Source of the DNA: Paenibacillus sp. OK003
Lineage (GTDB): Bacteria > Bacillota > Bacilli > Paenibacillales > Paenibacillaceae
Assembly: GCF_900109515.1 (NCBI RefSeq)
Contig: NZ_FOBD01000009.1
Coordinates: 1 to 64,000 of the forward strand
Reading direction: 5' to 3'
Length of the DNA: 64,000 nt
Positions 26,252 to 35,356 of the stretch are shown piece by piece (within the stretch, counting starts at the first letter, position 1; each line of letters begins with the position of its first letter). The translations under genes and the position numbers were made by a program. The notes under the pieces were generated by a model. The model saw nothing but the letters and a program-made list of their open reading frames with translations. It did no database searches and was not told the DNA's origin.

Positions 26252-27439
26252 CTATTTTACCACAGATTCAAGCATAGGTTTACGACGAAATAATACACCT
26301 GCTGCACCAAAAAGAAGATACATGAATCCAAGCAAAATAAACATGCTTCCTGGTGAAATCCAGTTGATTACTTGCCCACCCAGATTAGGTCCAATGATGC
26401 TTCCAATTGTAAAATGAAATGAGGCCACCACGTTCGCTGCTGGCAGCAGCGCTTTTGGCAAAATATCTGCGGCATAGGCTAGGCCAAGCGAGAAAAATGA
26501 ACCTACCAGACCTCCTGCTATGGTCAACAGCACAAGTGTCCACCAGAAATGTGTGCCGGCCACAGGAACCAGCATGAAGATGATACCTCCTGTAATGCCG
26601 GCAAACATTAACGTTTGCTTACGCCCATAACGGTCACTCAACATGCCTAAGGGTAATTGCAGAAATAGACCACCGATTCCAACAAAAGGAAGCAATGACG
26701 ATATCTGATTGGCATCCAGACCAATGCGCAGTCCGTATACTGGAAAATTGCTGTTCATCCCGGCTTCCATGTACCCGTACAATAACGCAGGCAACAGTGC
26801 ATACCATGCCCAGGCCAGACTGCGACGGAAACGACGTTCAGGCAGTTGTCCGTGTTCGGCCTTTTCCGGCTTCGTATCAGGAAGCTTCATTAATACAAGG
26901 ATAAGTACAGCAGCCATACATACGAATAATACCCAGAATGGAACGGCATCCCCAAACCCGAGCAGCTTAATTCCCAATGGGCCGATACTGAATCCTAAAC
27001 CATAGGACATGCCATATAAAGAGATGTATCTTCCACGTTTTTCAGGTGCGGTCACCAGTAGTACCCATAACTGGGCAGAATAATGGAGTGCACTATCACC
27101 GATTCCAACGACAAGACGCAAAATAAACCAAATTTTGATATCCGGAAAATAAGGAAACAGAATCAGGGGAATCATGACAAATAACAGTCCGCCGATAATC
27201 AGCTTTTTAAAACCAATAGCTCCCAGCAGTCGCTCCGCCACCAAGGTCATGGCAAAAGAGCCAACGTACAATGCGGCTGCATTCAATCCGTTTAAACCCG
27301 GCGAGACTCCTTTTTGCTCCAAGAAAATGGATAACACCGGCAATAAAAGCCCCTGACTAATCCCCGCCACAACAATAACGGTAATTAGAATGAGATAGTT
27401 TGTTGTAGAATGTGATAATTTGGGGGTAGTTATAGATGA
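26252..27439 (-). CDS. MFS transporter
   Basis: A 395-residue major facilitator protein with about 12 membrane helices. The A-motif-like loop between TM2 and TM3 is partly degenerate (VAERLLGAIGFKKL), and the second half has the loop GMLSDRYGRKQTLMFAG, the standard MFS motif. Helices include ILITVIVVAGISQGLLLPVL and TLVLLTIAGGLVGSFFSLGLAYA. The GTG at 27439 has AGGAGG ten bases upstream; an ATG three codons earlier is only one base from that site and is less likely. It is a probable drug or sugar efflux carrier, and the substrate cannot be read. Confidence 0.9.
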   Translation of the reverse strand, partial: SSITTPKLSHSTTNYLILITVIVVAGISQGLLLPVLSIFLEQKGVSPGLNGLNAAALYVGSFAMTLVAERLLGAIGFKKLIIGGLLFVMIPLILFPYFPDIKIWFILRLVVGIGDSALHYSAQLWVLLVTAPEKRGRYISLYGMSYGLGFSIGPLGIKLLGFGDAVPFWVLFVCMAAVLILVLMKLPDTKPEKAEHGQLPERRFRRSLAWAWYALLPALLYGYMEAGMNSNFPVYGLRIGLDANQISSLLPFVGIGGLFLQLPLGMLSDRYGRKQTLMFAGITGGIIFMLVPVAGTHFWWTLVLLTIAGGLVGSFFSLGLAYAADILPKALLPAANVVASFHFTIGSIIGPNLGGQVINWISPGSMFILLGFMYLLFGAAGVLFRRKPMLESVVK

Positions 27440-27653
27440 CACGTAATTCATTCCTCCTGCAAGCATACAAAGAAAAATCGCCATCACTGACGACCTTTCG
27501 CATGTTATAACTATTCTATTGATCATGTATGGTTATGCCAGGGTGTTTTGCCCTGGACTTGAACATTATAGTGGACAACGCCCTGCAAAACAAGCCATAA
27601 TAGTACTTAAGTCGCTGCGTACATTTAGATGTGACGGGAGGATTCTGCATCAT

Positions 27654-28574
27654 ATGGCTTATCATGTGAAAATCGATGTTTCACCGATATATGAAATGCT
27701 CAACAGCTTTTTGGTATATGTAACGAAGAAGTGGATTCAACATCTGGATGTTGGCCCCGAATGGATCATTGAGGTGGAAGGCAAACTAAGTTCCAATGTT
27801 CGAGCAGCACTCGCACCTGCCGCCACCTGGCCTTTTGATGATTTTGATGTCTTGTTTGCATGGGCAGCCTATCGGGACACTTCTAATGAAAATATTGATT
27901 TTCTGGATATGCTTGCTGGACTAACAGCCGAAGAGCTGTTCGCACGCGTATCTGTTCTGCTGCCCCATCTTACCATAGAAGAATCTACACGTATTCGGGA
28001 TAGCTATGTGCCACTTTTGCGACTCTGGGATCAGCATTACTGTCAGAATATGAGTGAGGATTATCGTACCTGGCTGGAGGAAGACGCAGAAGAGAAACGT
28101 ATACTGCTTGATAAAATGGGACCTGAACTCCTTATTGAATACGCTACTGCGGGTGTTTTGGTTGAACCGATGCCTGGTCTGGATGAAGTTATCCTGTTTC
28201 CAACTGTTCACAACCGCCCCATTAATATGTACTGCTTCTATGAGGGCATGATGATCATGCAGTATCCTGTAGACGCACCTGAAGAGGATGAAGACCAACC
28301 GCCAACCTGTCTGCTTCGTTTCACACATGCCCTGGCTGACCCTGAGAGACTCCGTCTGCTTCGCTACGTGTCAGGTGAACCGAAGTCACTCGCTGAGATG
28401 TGTGAGGAGCTGGGTAAAGACGAGGATATGGTTAAAGACCAGGTTATGGCACTGCGCATCGCCGGACTGCTGCGAACCCATCTGCTCGGCAGTAATCGCA
28501 AAGAGAAATACAGTATTCGACCAGATGGCGTATCTGAATTGAACATGTTCCTGGAATCCTATATTCGCATATAA
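27654..28574 (+). CDS. ArsR-type winged-helix regulator with a long N-terminal domain
   Basis: A 306-residue protein. The C-terminal third is a winged-helix ArsR-like domain (FTHALADPERLRLLRYVSG, EPKSLAEMCEELGKD, VMALRIAGLLRTH, SNRKEKYSIR). The N-terminal part (1-200) starts MAYHVKIDVSPIYEMLNSFLVYV and matches the DUF5937-like region found in such regulators, with no catalytic motif seen. The ATG has GGGAGG 12 bases upstream. It is divergent from the MFS gene, so it may regulate that transporter (inference). A HAD hydrolase follows within about 40 bases. Confidence 0.8.
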   Translation: MAYHVKIDVSPIYEMLNSFLVYVTKKWIQHLDVGPEWIIEVEGKLSSNVRAALAPAATWPFDDFDVLFAWAAYRDTSNENIDFLDMLAGLTAEELFARVSVLLPHLTIEESTRIRDSYVPLLRLWDQHYCQNMSEDYRTWLEEDAEEKRILLDKMGPELLIEYATAGVLVEPMPGLDEVILFPTVHNRPINMYCFYEGMMIMQYPVDAPEEDEDQPPTCLLRFTHALADPERLRLLRYVSGEPKSLAEMCEELGKDEDMVKDQVMALRIAGLLRTHLLGSNRKEKYSIRPDGVSELNMFLESYIRI

Positions 28575-28616
28575 AATATGAACAACTGTGCTGCTGCTGC
28601 AAGGAGTGAATTGGAT

Positions 28617-29381
28617 ATGAAAATAATAAAACAACATATTTTGTTTGATCTCGATGATACACTCGTGTACTGCAATAAATATTTCAATCTGGTGCTTGGT
28701 GAATTCTTCGAGAACATGCAGGAGTGGTTTGACGGACATGCCCTAACGGTTCAACAAATTAGGGAGAAACAGCTGGAGATCGATGTAACCGGGGTTAACA
28801 AACTGGGCTTTGCAAGTCACCATTTCCCTCAATCCCTTATTGATACTTACCGCTACTTCTCCCAGAAGTTCTCAAAGCCCACCTCTCACCAAGAAGAGTC
28901 TTACCTCACCAAATTGGGAATGAGTGTATATGACCAAGAGGTTGAGCCTTACCCTCATATGGTCGAAACGCTTGAGAATCTTAAATCAGCTGGACATGCC
29001 CTCTACCTGTACACAGGTGGAGAAACCGTAATTCAACAGCGGAAGATTGACCAGATGAAGCTCTCAGCTTATTTCGATGACCGGATCTACATCCGGCAGC
29101 ATAAGAACATCGAAGCGCTTGAAGGTATTCTCTCTACTGGACCGTTTGAGCGTCGTGCAACGTGGATGATTGGAAACTCACTGCGCACAGACATCATGCC
29201 AGCAGTGACGGCCGGCATCCATAGCATATATATCAAACAGCCGAACGAATGGCAATACAACATGGTGGAGCTTCAACCTAATCCCGACACATCGATGTAT
29301 ACCATCACGGCCCTGGAAGAGGTACCGAAGGTCATCCATGAAAATATACAACAACAGCAACAAAAAAGGACCCTTGGATAA
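28617..29381 (+). CDS. HAD-superfamily hydrolase
   Basis: A 254-residue HAD phosphatase. Motif I is FDLDDTLVY at residues 10-18 with the nucleophile Asp, followed by a helical cap. Motif II is LYLYTGGE near the middle, the conserved Lys is in IRQHKNIEAL, and motif III is MIGNSLRTDIMPAVTAG. The end is Gln-rich. The ATG at 28617 has AAGGAG ten bases upstream; a TTG two codons earlier is possible. It lies about 40 bases after the ArsR-like gene and is probably co-transcribed with it. The substrate is unknown. Confidence 0.88.
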   Translation: MKIIKQHILFDLDDTLVYCNKYFNLVLGEFFENMQEWFDGHALTVQQIREKQLEIDVTGVNKLGFASHHFPQSLIDTYRYFSQKFSKPTSHQEESYLTKLGMSVYDQEVEPYPHMVETLENLKSAGHALYLYTGGETVIQQRKIDQMKLSAYFDDRIYIRQHKNIEALEGILSTGPFERRATWMIGNSLRTDIMPAVTAGIHSIYIKQPNEWQYNMVELQPNPDTSMYTITALEEVPKVIHENIQQQQQKRTLG

Positions 29382-29394
29382 GGGTCCTTTTCTT
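29364..29394. terminator. Bidirectional terminator between the HAD and topB genes
   Basis: AAAAGGACCCTT and AAGGGTCCTTTT pair perfectly around GGAT, with T-runs on both strands. The 5' arm lies within the last codons of the HAD gene. Confidence 0.9.
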
Positions 29395-29475
29395 ATTTCA
29401 TTATTATAGGATTTGGCGCTGGTATATCAGGCTGTACGTTCTTCTTTCTTCTTTCTGCTTTTTCATCCAATAAAC

Positions 29476-31824
29476 TTATGCATCCTGCTTTTCCGCAGAT
29501 AGTTTGCCGGTTTCCTTATCCTGCAAAATAATACGAGCCTTCACTGTACTTCCGTCTTTTCGTTTAAAAGCCAGTACCTGAGTACTGCCCTTTTCAATCA
29601 ACGCTTTTAACATCGTACTAGTGATTTTCTTGCCGACGTACTCTTTCCAAATGACAAACCCACAGCCTTCCTTAAAGCGTGTACAGCCATAGCCTTTCTT
29701 GCCTTCAATAATCTGACCGGTGCAACCCGGTGATGGACAGAATGCCAGCGTTTCACGAACGCCCGGTTGACTGGAGGTCGAAGTTCGCGTTTGTGCCGTT
29801 GCGTTCGCAACACTGCCAGTTCTGGATGACGCTCCCGACGTTTGACGTGAAGTCTTCGAACCTGCACTGGTACTTGAGCCAGTAACTGATGTCTTGGCAG
29901 AAGTTGTCCTGGTGCTGGTTTTCTGGGTTTTGGCTCCCTTGCCTTTACCCCGCCCTCCACGTGTATCTTCCCCAAAAGCATCCGCTGGTGCCGGTGCCTG
30001 CACACGTACTTTATCAATAATGGACATCGTAAATTTTTTGACATTCTCCATAAACTTGTCCTGGCCCGCTTCACCTTTGGAAATTTGGTACAGTCTTCTT
30101 TCCCATTGGCCCGTCATTTCAGGCGAGGTTAACAAATCTACGCCTGCCTTGCGGATCAATTCAATGGCTGTCCGGCCCTTCAACGTCAGTTGCATCTTTT
30201 TACCCTGCATCGTAATGTAACCCACGTTTTTGAGTCGTTCGATCGTTGCCGCGCGAGTCGCTGGTGTCCCCAGTCCACTGTCTTTCATTGCATCACGCAG
30301 CTCTTCATTCTCGATCTGTTTCCCTGCACTCTCCATTGCTTTTAGCAACGTTCCCTCAGTATAACTCTTGGGAGGCTGTGTAGCCTTCTCCTTGAATTCA
30401 CTCTTGGTACATTGAACAGGCAACTCAGGTTGAACGGCAAAGGCCTTGTCCGTCCATTCCTCTGCTTCCTCTTCTTCATTGCTGTTTTTCTTTGTCTTTT
30501 TCTTGCCTGTCTGCTCCTGATCTGTAGATCCCAGTACCACCTTCCACCCCAGTGACAGCAGCTCTTTCACAGAGGTCTTGAACTGGTGCTTCTCAACGTC
30601 AGTGAGCACGGTATGCTGCTTGTACTCTGCTGGCGGATAGAAATGGGATAAGAAACGTCTTACGATCAGATCATAGATATTCTGCTCATCCTTGGATAAC
30701 GTACCCGGTCGTTTCAATGTAGGCAAAATCGCATGGTGATCCTCAACTCTGGACGGGTTACATACACCCTTGTTACCTTTATGGACGAGTTCCGGTTTCG
30801 CTCCTTGCGCCAGTTCACTATAGGGTCCATTTTTAAGCAGATTCAGCGTTTTGTGCATACCTTCAATATTCTGTTCCGTAACATAGTTTGAATTGGTCCG
30901 TGGATAAGAGATGACCTTATGTTTCTCGTAAAGCGCCTGTGCAATATCCAACGTTTTCTTCGCTCCATACCCATACTTGGCATTTGCTTCACGTTGCAAA
31001 AGAGTCAGATCATACAAGCGGTATGGATACTCCTTGGTCTGCTTTGCTTCGTACTTGGTAATCTGTCCCGTCTTCCCCTTCACACTGGTCGCTATCGATT
31101 CAGCAACGGCGGGGTCGGTCAGCTTGTCCCCTTGACGTAATCCCCTGTACTCCACTCCTTCTTGACGAAACCATGCGGCTACTTCATAAAAGGTCTGGGA
31201 CTGGAACGCTTCAATCTCGATTTCCCGATCATAGATCAAGGCCAGTACCGGGGTCTGTACCCGGCCTACAGAGAGCAAGGCATTATGTCGTGTAGTGAAA
31301 GCCCGGGATGCATTCATGCCAATCAGCCAATCCGCTTCACTACGAGCCCTGGCAGCATGGGTCAAATTCTCAAATTCGGAGGCATCTTTCAAACCGTCAA
31401 AACCACGTTTAATACTCTCTGCGGTCAGGTCCGATATCCACAGCCGTTTGACAGGCTGACGCAGCTTCAACTGTTGTTGAATTAAGGCAAAAATATACTG
31501 TCCCTCTCGCCCTGCATCACAAGCATTAACGATGGCCGATGCCCTTTTCGCAAGTTCTCCGATCATTTTCAGTTGATCTTTCGTTCTGGGGTTGGGTACA
31601 ATCTTGAACTGATCCGGAATGATCGGCAGGTCGCCGATATTCCAGCGCTTGTACTTTGAATCATAGGCATCCGGTTCAGCAAGTCCCAATAGATGACCAA
31701 TCGCCCAGGTGATAATGTAATGCTCACCTTCCAAATAATTGCGATTGTTCTTGGCTCTTGGTTCTATGACGGCGGCAATGGTTCGGCCCATGTCGGGCTT
31801 TTCCGCAATAACCAGTGTCTTCAT
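29476..31824 (-). CDS. topB: DNA topoisomerase III
   Basis: A 782-residue type IA topoisomerase, which relaxes or decatenates DNA through a single-strand break. The TOPRIM domain carries VIAEKPDMGRTIA, AGREGQ (CDAGREGQYIF) and the DxD-type acidic region. The active-site Tyr is in KVISYPRTNSNYV. The region ATRAATIERL belongs to the winged-helix clamp. Beyond the core (about residue 660) comes a long Ser/Thr/Ala/Lys-rich linker and a C-terminal zinc-like domain (CPSPGCTG...GYGCTRFKEGCGF), which completes the four Cys. The length is somewhat longer than B. subtilis TopB owing to this tail. No mobile element surrounds it. Confidence 0.95.
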   Translation of the reverse strand: MKTLVIAEKPDMGRTIAAVIEPRAKNNRNYLEGEHYIITWAIGHLLGLAEPDAYDSKYKRWNIGDLPIIPDQFKIVPNPRTKDQLKMIGELAKRASAIVNACDAGREGQYIFALIQQQLKLRQPVKRLWISDLTAESIKRGFDGLKDASEFENLTHAARARSEADWLIGMNASRAFTTRHNALLSVGRVQTPVLALIYDREIEIEAFQSQTFYEVAAWFRQEGVEYRGLRQGDKLTDPAVAESIATSVKGKTGQITKYEAKQTKEYPYRLYDLTLLQREANAKYGYGAKKTLDIAQALYEKHKVISYPRTNSNYVTEQNIEGMHKTLNLLKNGPYSELAQGAKPELVHKGNKGVCNPSRVEDHHAILPTLKRPGTLSKDEQNIYDLIVRRFLSHFYPPAEYKQHTVLTDVEKHQFKTSVKELLSLGWKVVLGSTDQEQTGKKKTKKNSNEEEEAEEWTDKAFAVQPELPVQCTKSEFKEKATQPPKSYTEGTLLKAMESAGKQIENEELRDAMKDSGLGTPATRAATIERLKNVGYITMQGKKMQLTLKGRTAIELIRKAGVDLLTSPEMTGQWERRLYQISKGEAGQDKFMENVKKFTMSIIDKVRVQAPAPADAFGEDTRGGRGKGKGAKTQKTSTRTTSAKTSVTGSSTSAGSKTSRQTSGASSRTGSVANATAQTRTSTSSQPGVRETLAFCPSPGCTGQIIEGKKGYGCTRFKEGCGFVIWKEYVGKKITSTMLKALIEKGSTQVLAFKRKDGSTVKARIILQDKETGKLSAEKQDA

Positions 31825-31861
31825 CCGTCCATCTCTCCTCCTTCACCGTCCAGATGACGGC

Positions 31862-31893
31862 AAAAAGGGGCCTTCCGCCCACGGAAGCCCCTT
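31862..31893 (-). terminator. Terminator of the fur gene
   Basis: On the minus strand GGGGCTTCCG and CGGAAGGCCCC pair with one bulged G around TGGG, followed by TTTTTGCC. It separates fur from topB. Confidence 0.82.
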
Positions 31894-31949
31894 GCTTCTG
31901 AAACTTATTATATCAGATTTTGGTTGCGGGAGCATCCTCCCCATTGGAT

Positions 31950-32441
31950 TTACCCTGCTGCCTGTTCATTCAAAGCCTGCTTCGCTCTGCACTCTTTGCA
32001 TACGCCCTGAAAATCAAGACGATGGTCTGTAACGGCAAAGCCGTACTGACGCTCGATTTGTTGTTCCAAACGAAGCAAGCCATCCTCCATGATCTCTTCT
32101 ACAGTGCCACACTCTGTGCAAATCAAATGATGATGGTGATGTGAGCCATCCGTACTTCGCAGATCGAAGCGCGCAGCACCATCCCCAAAGTTAATCTTTT
32201 CTACGACCTGAAGATCACTAAGCAGTTCAAGCGTACGATATACCGTAGCCAAGCCAATCTCGGGGAATTGTTCCTTGACCAGTAGAAACACTTCCTCTGC
32301 GCTAAAATGATCCTTCTCATGCTCAAGTAACACACGTACCGTAACTTCTCGTTGCTGTGTCAGCTTATAACCTTTTGCAACCAACTGTTTTTTAATGTCA
32401 TCAATCTGTTCTGAAATGGATTTGTCCCGGTTACTTGCCAT
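31950..32441 (-). CDS. fur: Ferric uptake regulator Fur
   Basis: A 163-residue Fur protein, the iron-dependent repressor of siderophore and iron-transport genes. The winged helix contains GYKLTQQREVTVRVLLE and the recognition segment FPEIGLATVYRTLELLSDLQVV. Metal-binding features are the His run HHHHH, CTEC, and CKEC near the end. The sequence follows B. subtilis Fur rather than PerR in the VRVLLE, IGLATVYRTLELL and KINFGDG stretches. The ATG has CGGAGGTG eight bases upstream. A perfect PerR box is found in its promoter region. Confidence 0.92.
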   Translation of the reverse strand: MASNRDKSISEQIDDIKKQLVAKGYKLTQQREVTVRVLLEHEKDHFSAEEVFLLVKEQFPEIGLATVYRTLELLSDLQVVEKINFGDGAARFDLRSTDGSHHHHHLICTECGTVEEIMEDGLLRLEQQIERQYGFAVTDHRLDFQGVCKECRAKQALNEQAAG

Positions 32442-32515
32442 AAAGATTGCACCTCCGGATATTATAATTTCACAATTCGTGTAGTTTTCAATGATGTGTC
32501 CTTACATTTTCTTAT

Positions 32516-32530
32516 TTATAATTATTATAA
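32516..32530. promoter_or_regulatory. Perfect PerR box upstream of fur
   Basis: TTATAATTATTATAA is an exact 7-1-7 palindrome and equals the B. subtilis PerR box consensus TTATAATNATTATAA. It overlaps a TATAAT -10-like element 75 bases upstream of the fur start. In B. subtilis the fur gene is repressed by PerR, so the regulatory link seems conserved. Confidence 0.78.
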
Positions 32531-32621
32531 TCTAATAATAAATCTTTATGGGATAAATAGCAATGCTATACCTCACAGTTGTCTAAAATAATTTTAGCTG
32601 AACGCCTCATGTTATCTTAAA

Positions 32622-32662
32622 AACAACAAAAAACCCCCGCTAATTGCGAGAGTTTTGTTGTA
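32622..32662 (-). terminator. Terminator of gltD
   Basis: On the minus strand AAAACTCTCGC and GCGGGGGTTTT pair with G-T wobbles around AATTA, followed by TTTTTTGTTGTTTTT. It lies about 65 bases past the gltD stop. Confidence 0.75.
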
Positions 32663-32724
32663 TCAATTATAATAATTTATTCATAAATTGCAAAACCATA
32701 TATTCATTAGCGCATACCAACTCA

Positions 32725-34212
32725 TTATACGAGAACTGTGGCACCCATCAAGTATTTGTCCACTTCACGGGCAGCCTCACGGCCTTCATTAATTGCCCAT
32801 ACAACCAGACTTTGACCACGACGCATGTCACCGGCAGCAAATACTTTATCCACATTGGTATTGTATTTGCCGTAACGTGCCTTAACGTTGGTACGACGGT
32901 CTGTTGCGAGTCCAAGTTGCTCCACCAGAGTCTGTTCCGGTCCGTCAAAACCGATAGCAATCATGGCCATTTGAGCTGGGAAGACGCGCTCTGTACCCGG
33001 AATCGGCTGATAGATTTTGCGTCCTGTCTCATCTACAATACGCTCAATTTGAACGGTGTGAAGTTCTTTGAGATTACCCTCATCGTCACCCACAAATTTG
33101 GTCGTCATGATAGAGAACTCACGCGGATCGTCACCGAACAGCGCTTTCGCTTCTTCCTGTGCATAATCAAGAGTATATACGTTCGGGAATTGCGGCCAAG
33201 GGTTGTTAATGCGATCACGTTCCATAGGAGCCTGAGTATGTGTACCAAATTGTGTAATGCTTCGACAACCATGGCGAAGCGATGTAGCTACACAGTCGGA
33301 ACCAGTATCCCCGCCACCGATGACGATAACATCCTTGTCCTGTGCTGACAGGTAGTTACCATCCTCCAGATTGGAGTCCAGATAACTTTTGATGCTGCCA
33401 TTCAGGAAATCCATGGCGTAGTGTACGCCTTTCAAGTCACTGCCTTCAATGTTGAACTCACGTGGTTTGGTTGCACCGCCGCACAGGACAACCGCATCAT
33501 AATCATCCACCAGTTGCTGCGCAGCAATATCTTTACCGATCTCCGTGTTTGTTACAAATTGAATACCTTCTGCTTCCAACAAATCAACACGACGCTGAAC
33601 GACGTTTTTGTCCAATTTCATCGTAGGGATACCATACATCAGCAAACCGCCGACACGGTCGGAGCGCTCGTATACCGTTACCGAGTGACCTGCTTTGTTT
33701 AACTGAGCTGCTGTAGCCAGTCCTGCTGGACCTGAACCTACAACTGCTACACGTTTACCCGTACGTTTCTCCGGTGGCTGGGGAACTACCCATCCTTCTT
33801 CAAAACCCTTTTCAATAATGGCTTCTTCAATCGTTTTGATGGTTACAGGTTCACCGATCAGTCCCACTGTACATGACCCTTCACAAGGAGCAGGACAGAC
33901 ACGACCTGTAAACTCAGGGAAATTATTCGTTTTGTGCAGACGTTCAAGCGCCTCTCTCCACAAACCACGATACACCAGATTATTCCATTCTGGAATCAGG
34001 TTATGCACAGGGCAGCCCGAAGTTCCGCCAGTCATATCTATACCTGTATGGCAATACGGGGTACCACAATCCATGCATCGTGCACCTTGTGTTCTGAGCT
34101 CTTCTTCAGCCATATGTTTATGAAACTCTTCCCAATCCTTAACCCGCTCCGCTGGTTGGCGGTCCGCAGGCAGCTGCCGTTTGTATTCCATAAATCCAGT
34201 AGGTGTAGACAT
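32725..34212 (-). CDS. gltD: Glutamate synthase small (beta) subunit
   Basis: A 495-residue protein homologous to GltD, the FAD/iron-sulfur subunit that feeds NADPH electrons to GltB for glutamate formation. The N-terminal domain holds two groups of Cys (RCMDCGTPYCHTG and VCPAPCEGSCTVG) that bind [4Fe-4S]. The FAD-binding loop is VAVVGSGPAGLATA and the NADPH-binding loop is VIVIGGGDTGSD, followed by the C-terminal FAD segment KVFAAGDMRRGQSLVVWAINEG. The start is the ATG at 34212. No gltB lies on either side in this window, so the partner must be elsewhere, or this is a stand-alone GltD-like oxidoreductase. Confidence 0.93.
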   Translation of the reverse strand: MSTPTGFMEYKRQLPADRQPAERVKDWEEFHKHMAEEELRTQGARCMDCGTPYCHTGIDMTGGTSGCPVHNLIPEWNNLVYRGLWREALERLHKTNNFPEFTGRVCPAPCEGSCTVGLIGEPVTIKTIEEAIIEKGFEEGWVVPQPPEKRTGKRVAVVGSGPAGLATAAQLNKAGHSVTVYERSDRVGGLLMYGIPTMKLDKNVVQRRVDLLEAEGIQFVTNTEIGKDIAAQQLVDDYDAVVLCGGATKPREFNIEGSDLKGVHYAMDFLNGSIKSYLDSNLEDGNYLSAQDKDVIVIGGGDTGSDCVATSLRHGCRSITQFGTHTQAPMERDRINNPWPQFPNVYTLDYAQEEAKALFGDDPREFSIMTTKFVGDDEGNLKELHTVQIERIVDETGRKIYQPIPGTERVFPAQMAMIAIGFDGPEQTLVEQLGLATDRRTNVKARYGKYNTNVDKVFAAGDMRRGQSLVVWAINEGREAAREVDKYLMGATVLV

Positions 34213-34737
34213 CTTACGTTTTCCCCCATCCGTTCTTGTCTTAATCCCTTCATCTGCATGGTTCTATATGAAATGGATTACTCATGTTTGAGTTTTTGTA
34301 TATTGTATCACAAAATCTTCTCGAAGATATTTCAATTATAGTAGCACTTTGCATGCTGAATATTAAATGGATTATCCGAATAATTATTTGTATTTTATAC
34401 ATCATATCGTCCAAGTCTACCCATGGTCAATACCCTTAAAATGGTTATTTCCAAGGTGTGGCTGTACAAAACCAGGCGTTTAATTGATGAAAAAACGGAT
34501 CAAACGTCATTTAAATGTGAGGTAATTTGTCATTAAAAACAACAATTTATGCTGTTTTAGGCTGCCAAATCCGAACAATAACTGATTTTAGGGCTTTACA
34601 ACGGTGAATTCCCACAATTTTTATACTTTTTTACCACAGAGTGATTAAGGGGATATGTATTGCATTCATTTTTTCGTTATTTTTACGTCATATTTATGTC
34701 ATTTATATGTTAATTCGTATTTATTTCATTCTATTTC
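34213..34737. other. AT-rich 525-base intergenic region upstream of gltD
   Basis: This gap should hold the gltD promoter. A -10-like TACAAT (minus strand) and an inverted repeat ATCTTC-TC-GAAGAT at 34315-34328 lie about 105-115 bases before gltD; the repeat is a possible regulator site. The remainder is AT-rich with many short T and A runs. No coding frame with a ribosome-binding site, and no tRNA or riboswitch, was recognised. Confidence 0.5.
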
Positions 34738-34782
34738 TAAAAGAAAAGACGCTGTTCACGAATATTTCGCAAATCAGCGCCC
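34738..34782 (-). terminator. Terminator of the thyA-dfrA operon
   Basis: On the minus strand GGCGCTG pairs with CAGCGTC (one G-T), followed by TTTTCTTTT. It lies about 55 bases after the dfrA stop. Confidence 0.7.
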
Positions 34783-34837
34783 CTATACTTCGTAAATAGC
34801 ATATGTTTGGGCTCTTCTACTTCATCTTATGACCCTT

Positions 34838-35326
34838 TTACCGTTTTCGTTCGTAGAACTCAAACGTATATGCATAAACATTTTTTTCATCTTGCTCGCC
34901 TTCGATCTGTTCTGTTAGCTCCCACTCCGACCAATCCACATCCGGGAAAAAAGTATCCCCCTCAAAATTCTCATGGATTTTGGTCACCACCAGACGATCT
35001 GCGAGTGGCAAAAACTCACGATAGACCTGGGAACCGCCAATGACGCAGAGCTCTTCGCCTTTTGTAACTTCCAGACCCTCTTCAATCGTATGCACCACTT
35101 CAGCCTGATTCGCTTGGTAGTTCAGATCTCTTGTTACAACAATATTCCGACGTTGCGGAAGCGGCTTGCCTCCAAAGGACTCCCATGTGTTACGTCCCAT
35201 AATAATCGTTTTGTTCAACGTACGTTGCTTGAAAAAGGCCATATCTTTAGGTAAACGCCACGGAATGGAATTATTCAATCCAATAACGCCATTCTCGCCC
35301 ATCGCCCATACAAGTTCAATGCTCAA
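34838..35326 (-). CDS. dfrA: Dihydrofolate reductase
   Basis: A 162-residue DHFR that reduces dihydrofolate to tetrahydrofolate with NADPH. Family marks are LVWAMGENGVIGLNNSIPWRLPKDM (the substrate-binding acidic residue appears later in the helix), IIMGRNTWESFG, RRNIVVTR, and the VIGGSQVYREFL motif. The start is TTG at 35326 with AAGGAG ten bases upstream. It follows thyA by 30 bases, which makes sense because thymidylate synthase generates dihydrofolate. Confidence 0.96.
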   Translation of the reverse strand: MSIELVWAMGENGVIGLNNSIPWRLPKDMAFFKQRTLNKTIIMGRNTWESFGGKPLPQRRNIVVTRDLNYQANQAEVVHTIEEGLEVTKGEELCVIGGSQVYREFLPLADRLVVTKIHENFEGDTFFPDVDWSEWELTEQIEGEQDEKNVYAYTFEFYERKR

Positions 35327-35356
35327 AGATTACACACTCCTTCAATCCGTTTCTGT

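Noticed and set aside
34297..34313. A TnrA-like site upstream of gltD
   Set aside because: The half-sites TGT and ACA are one base too close together compared with the TGTNAN7TNACA consensus.
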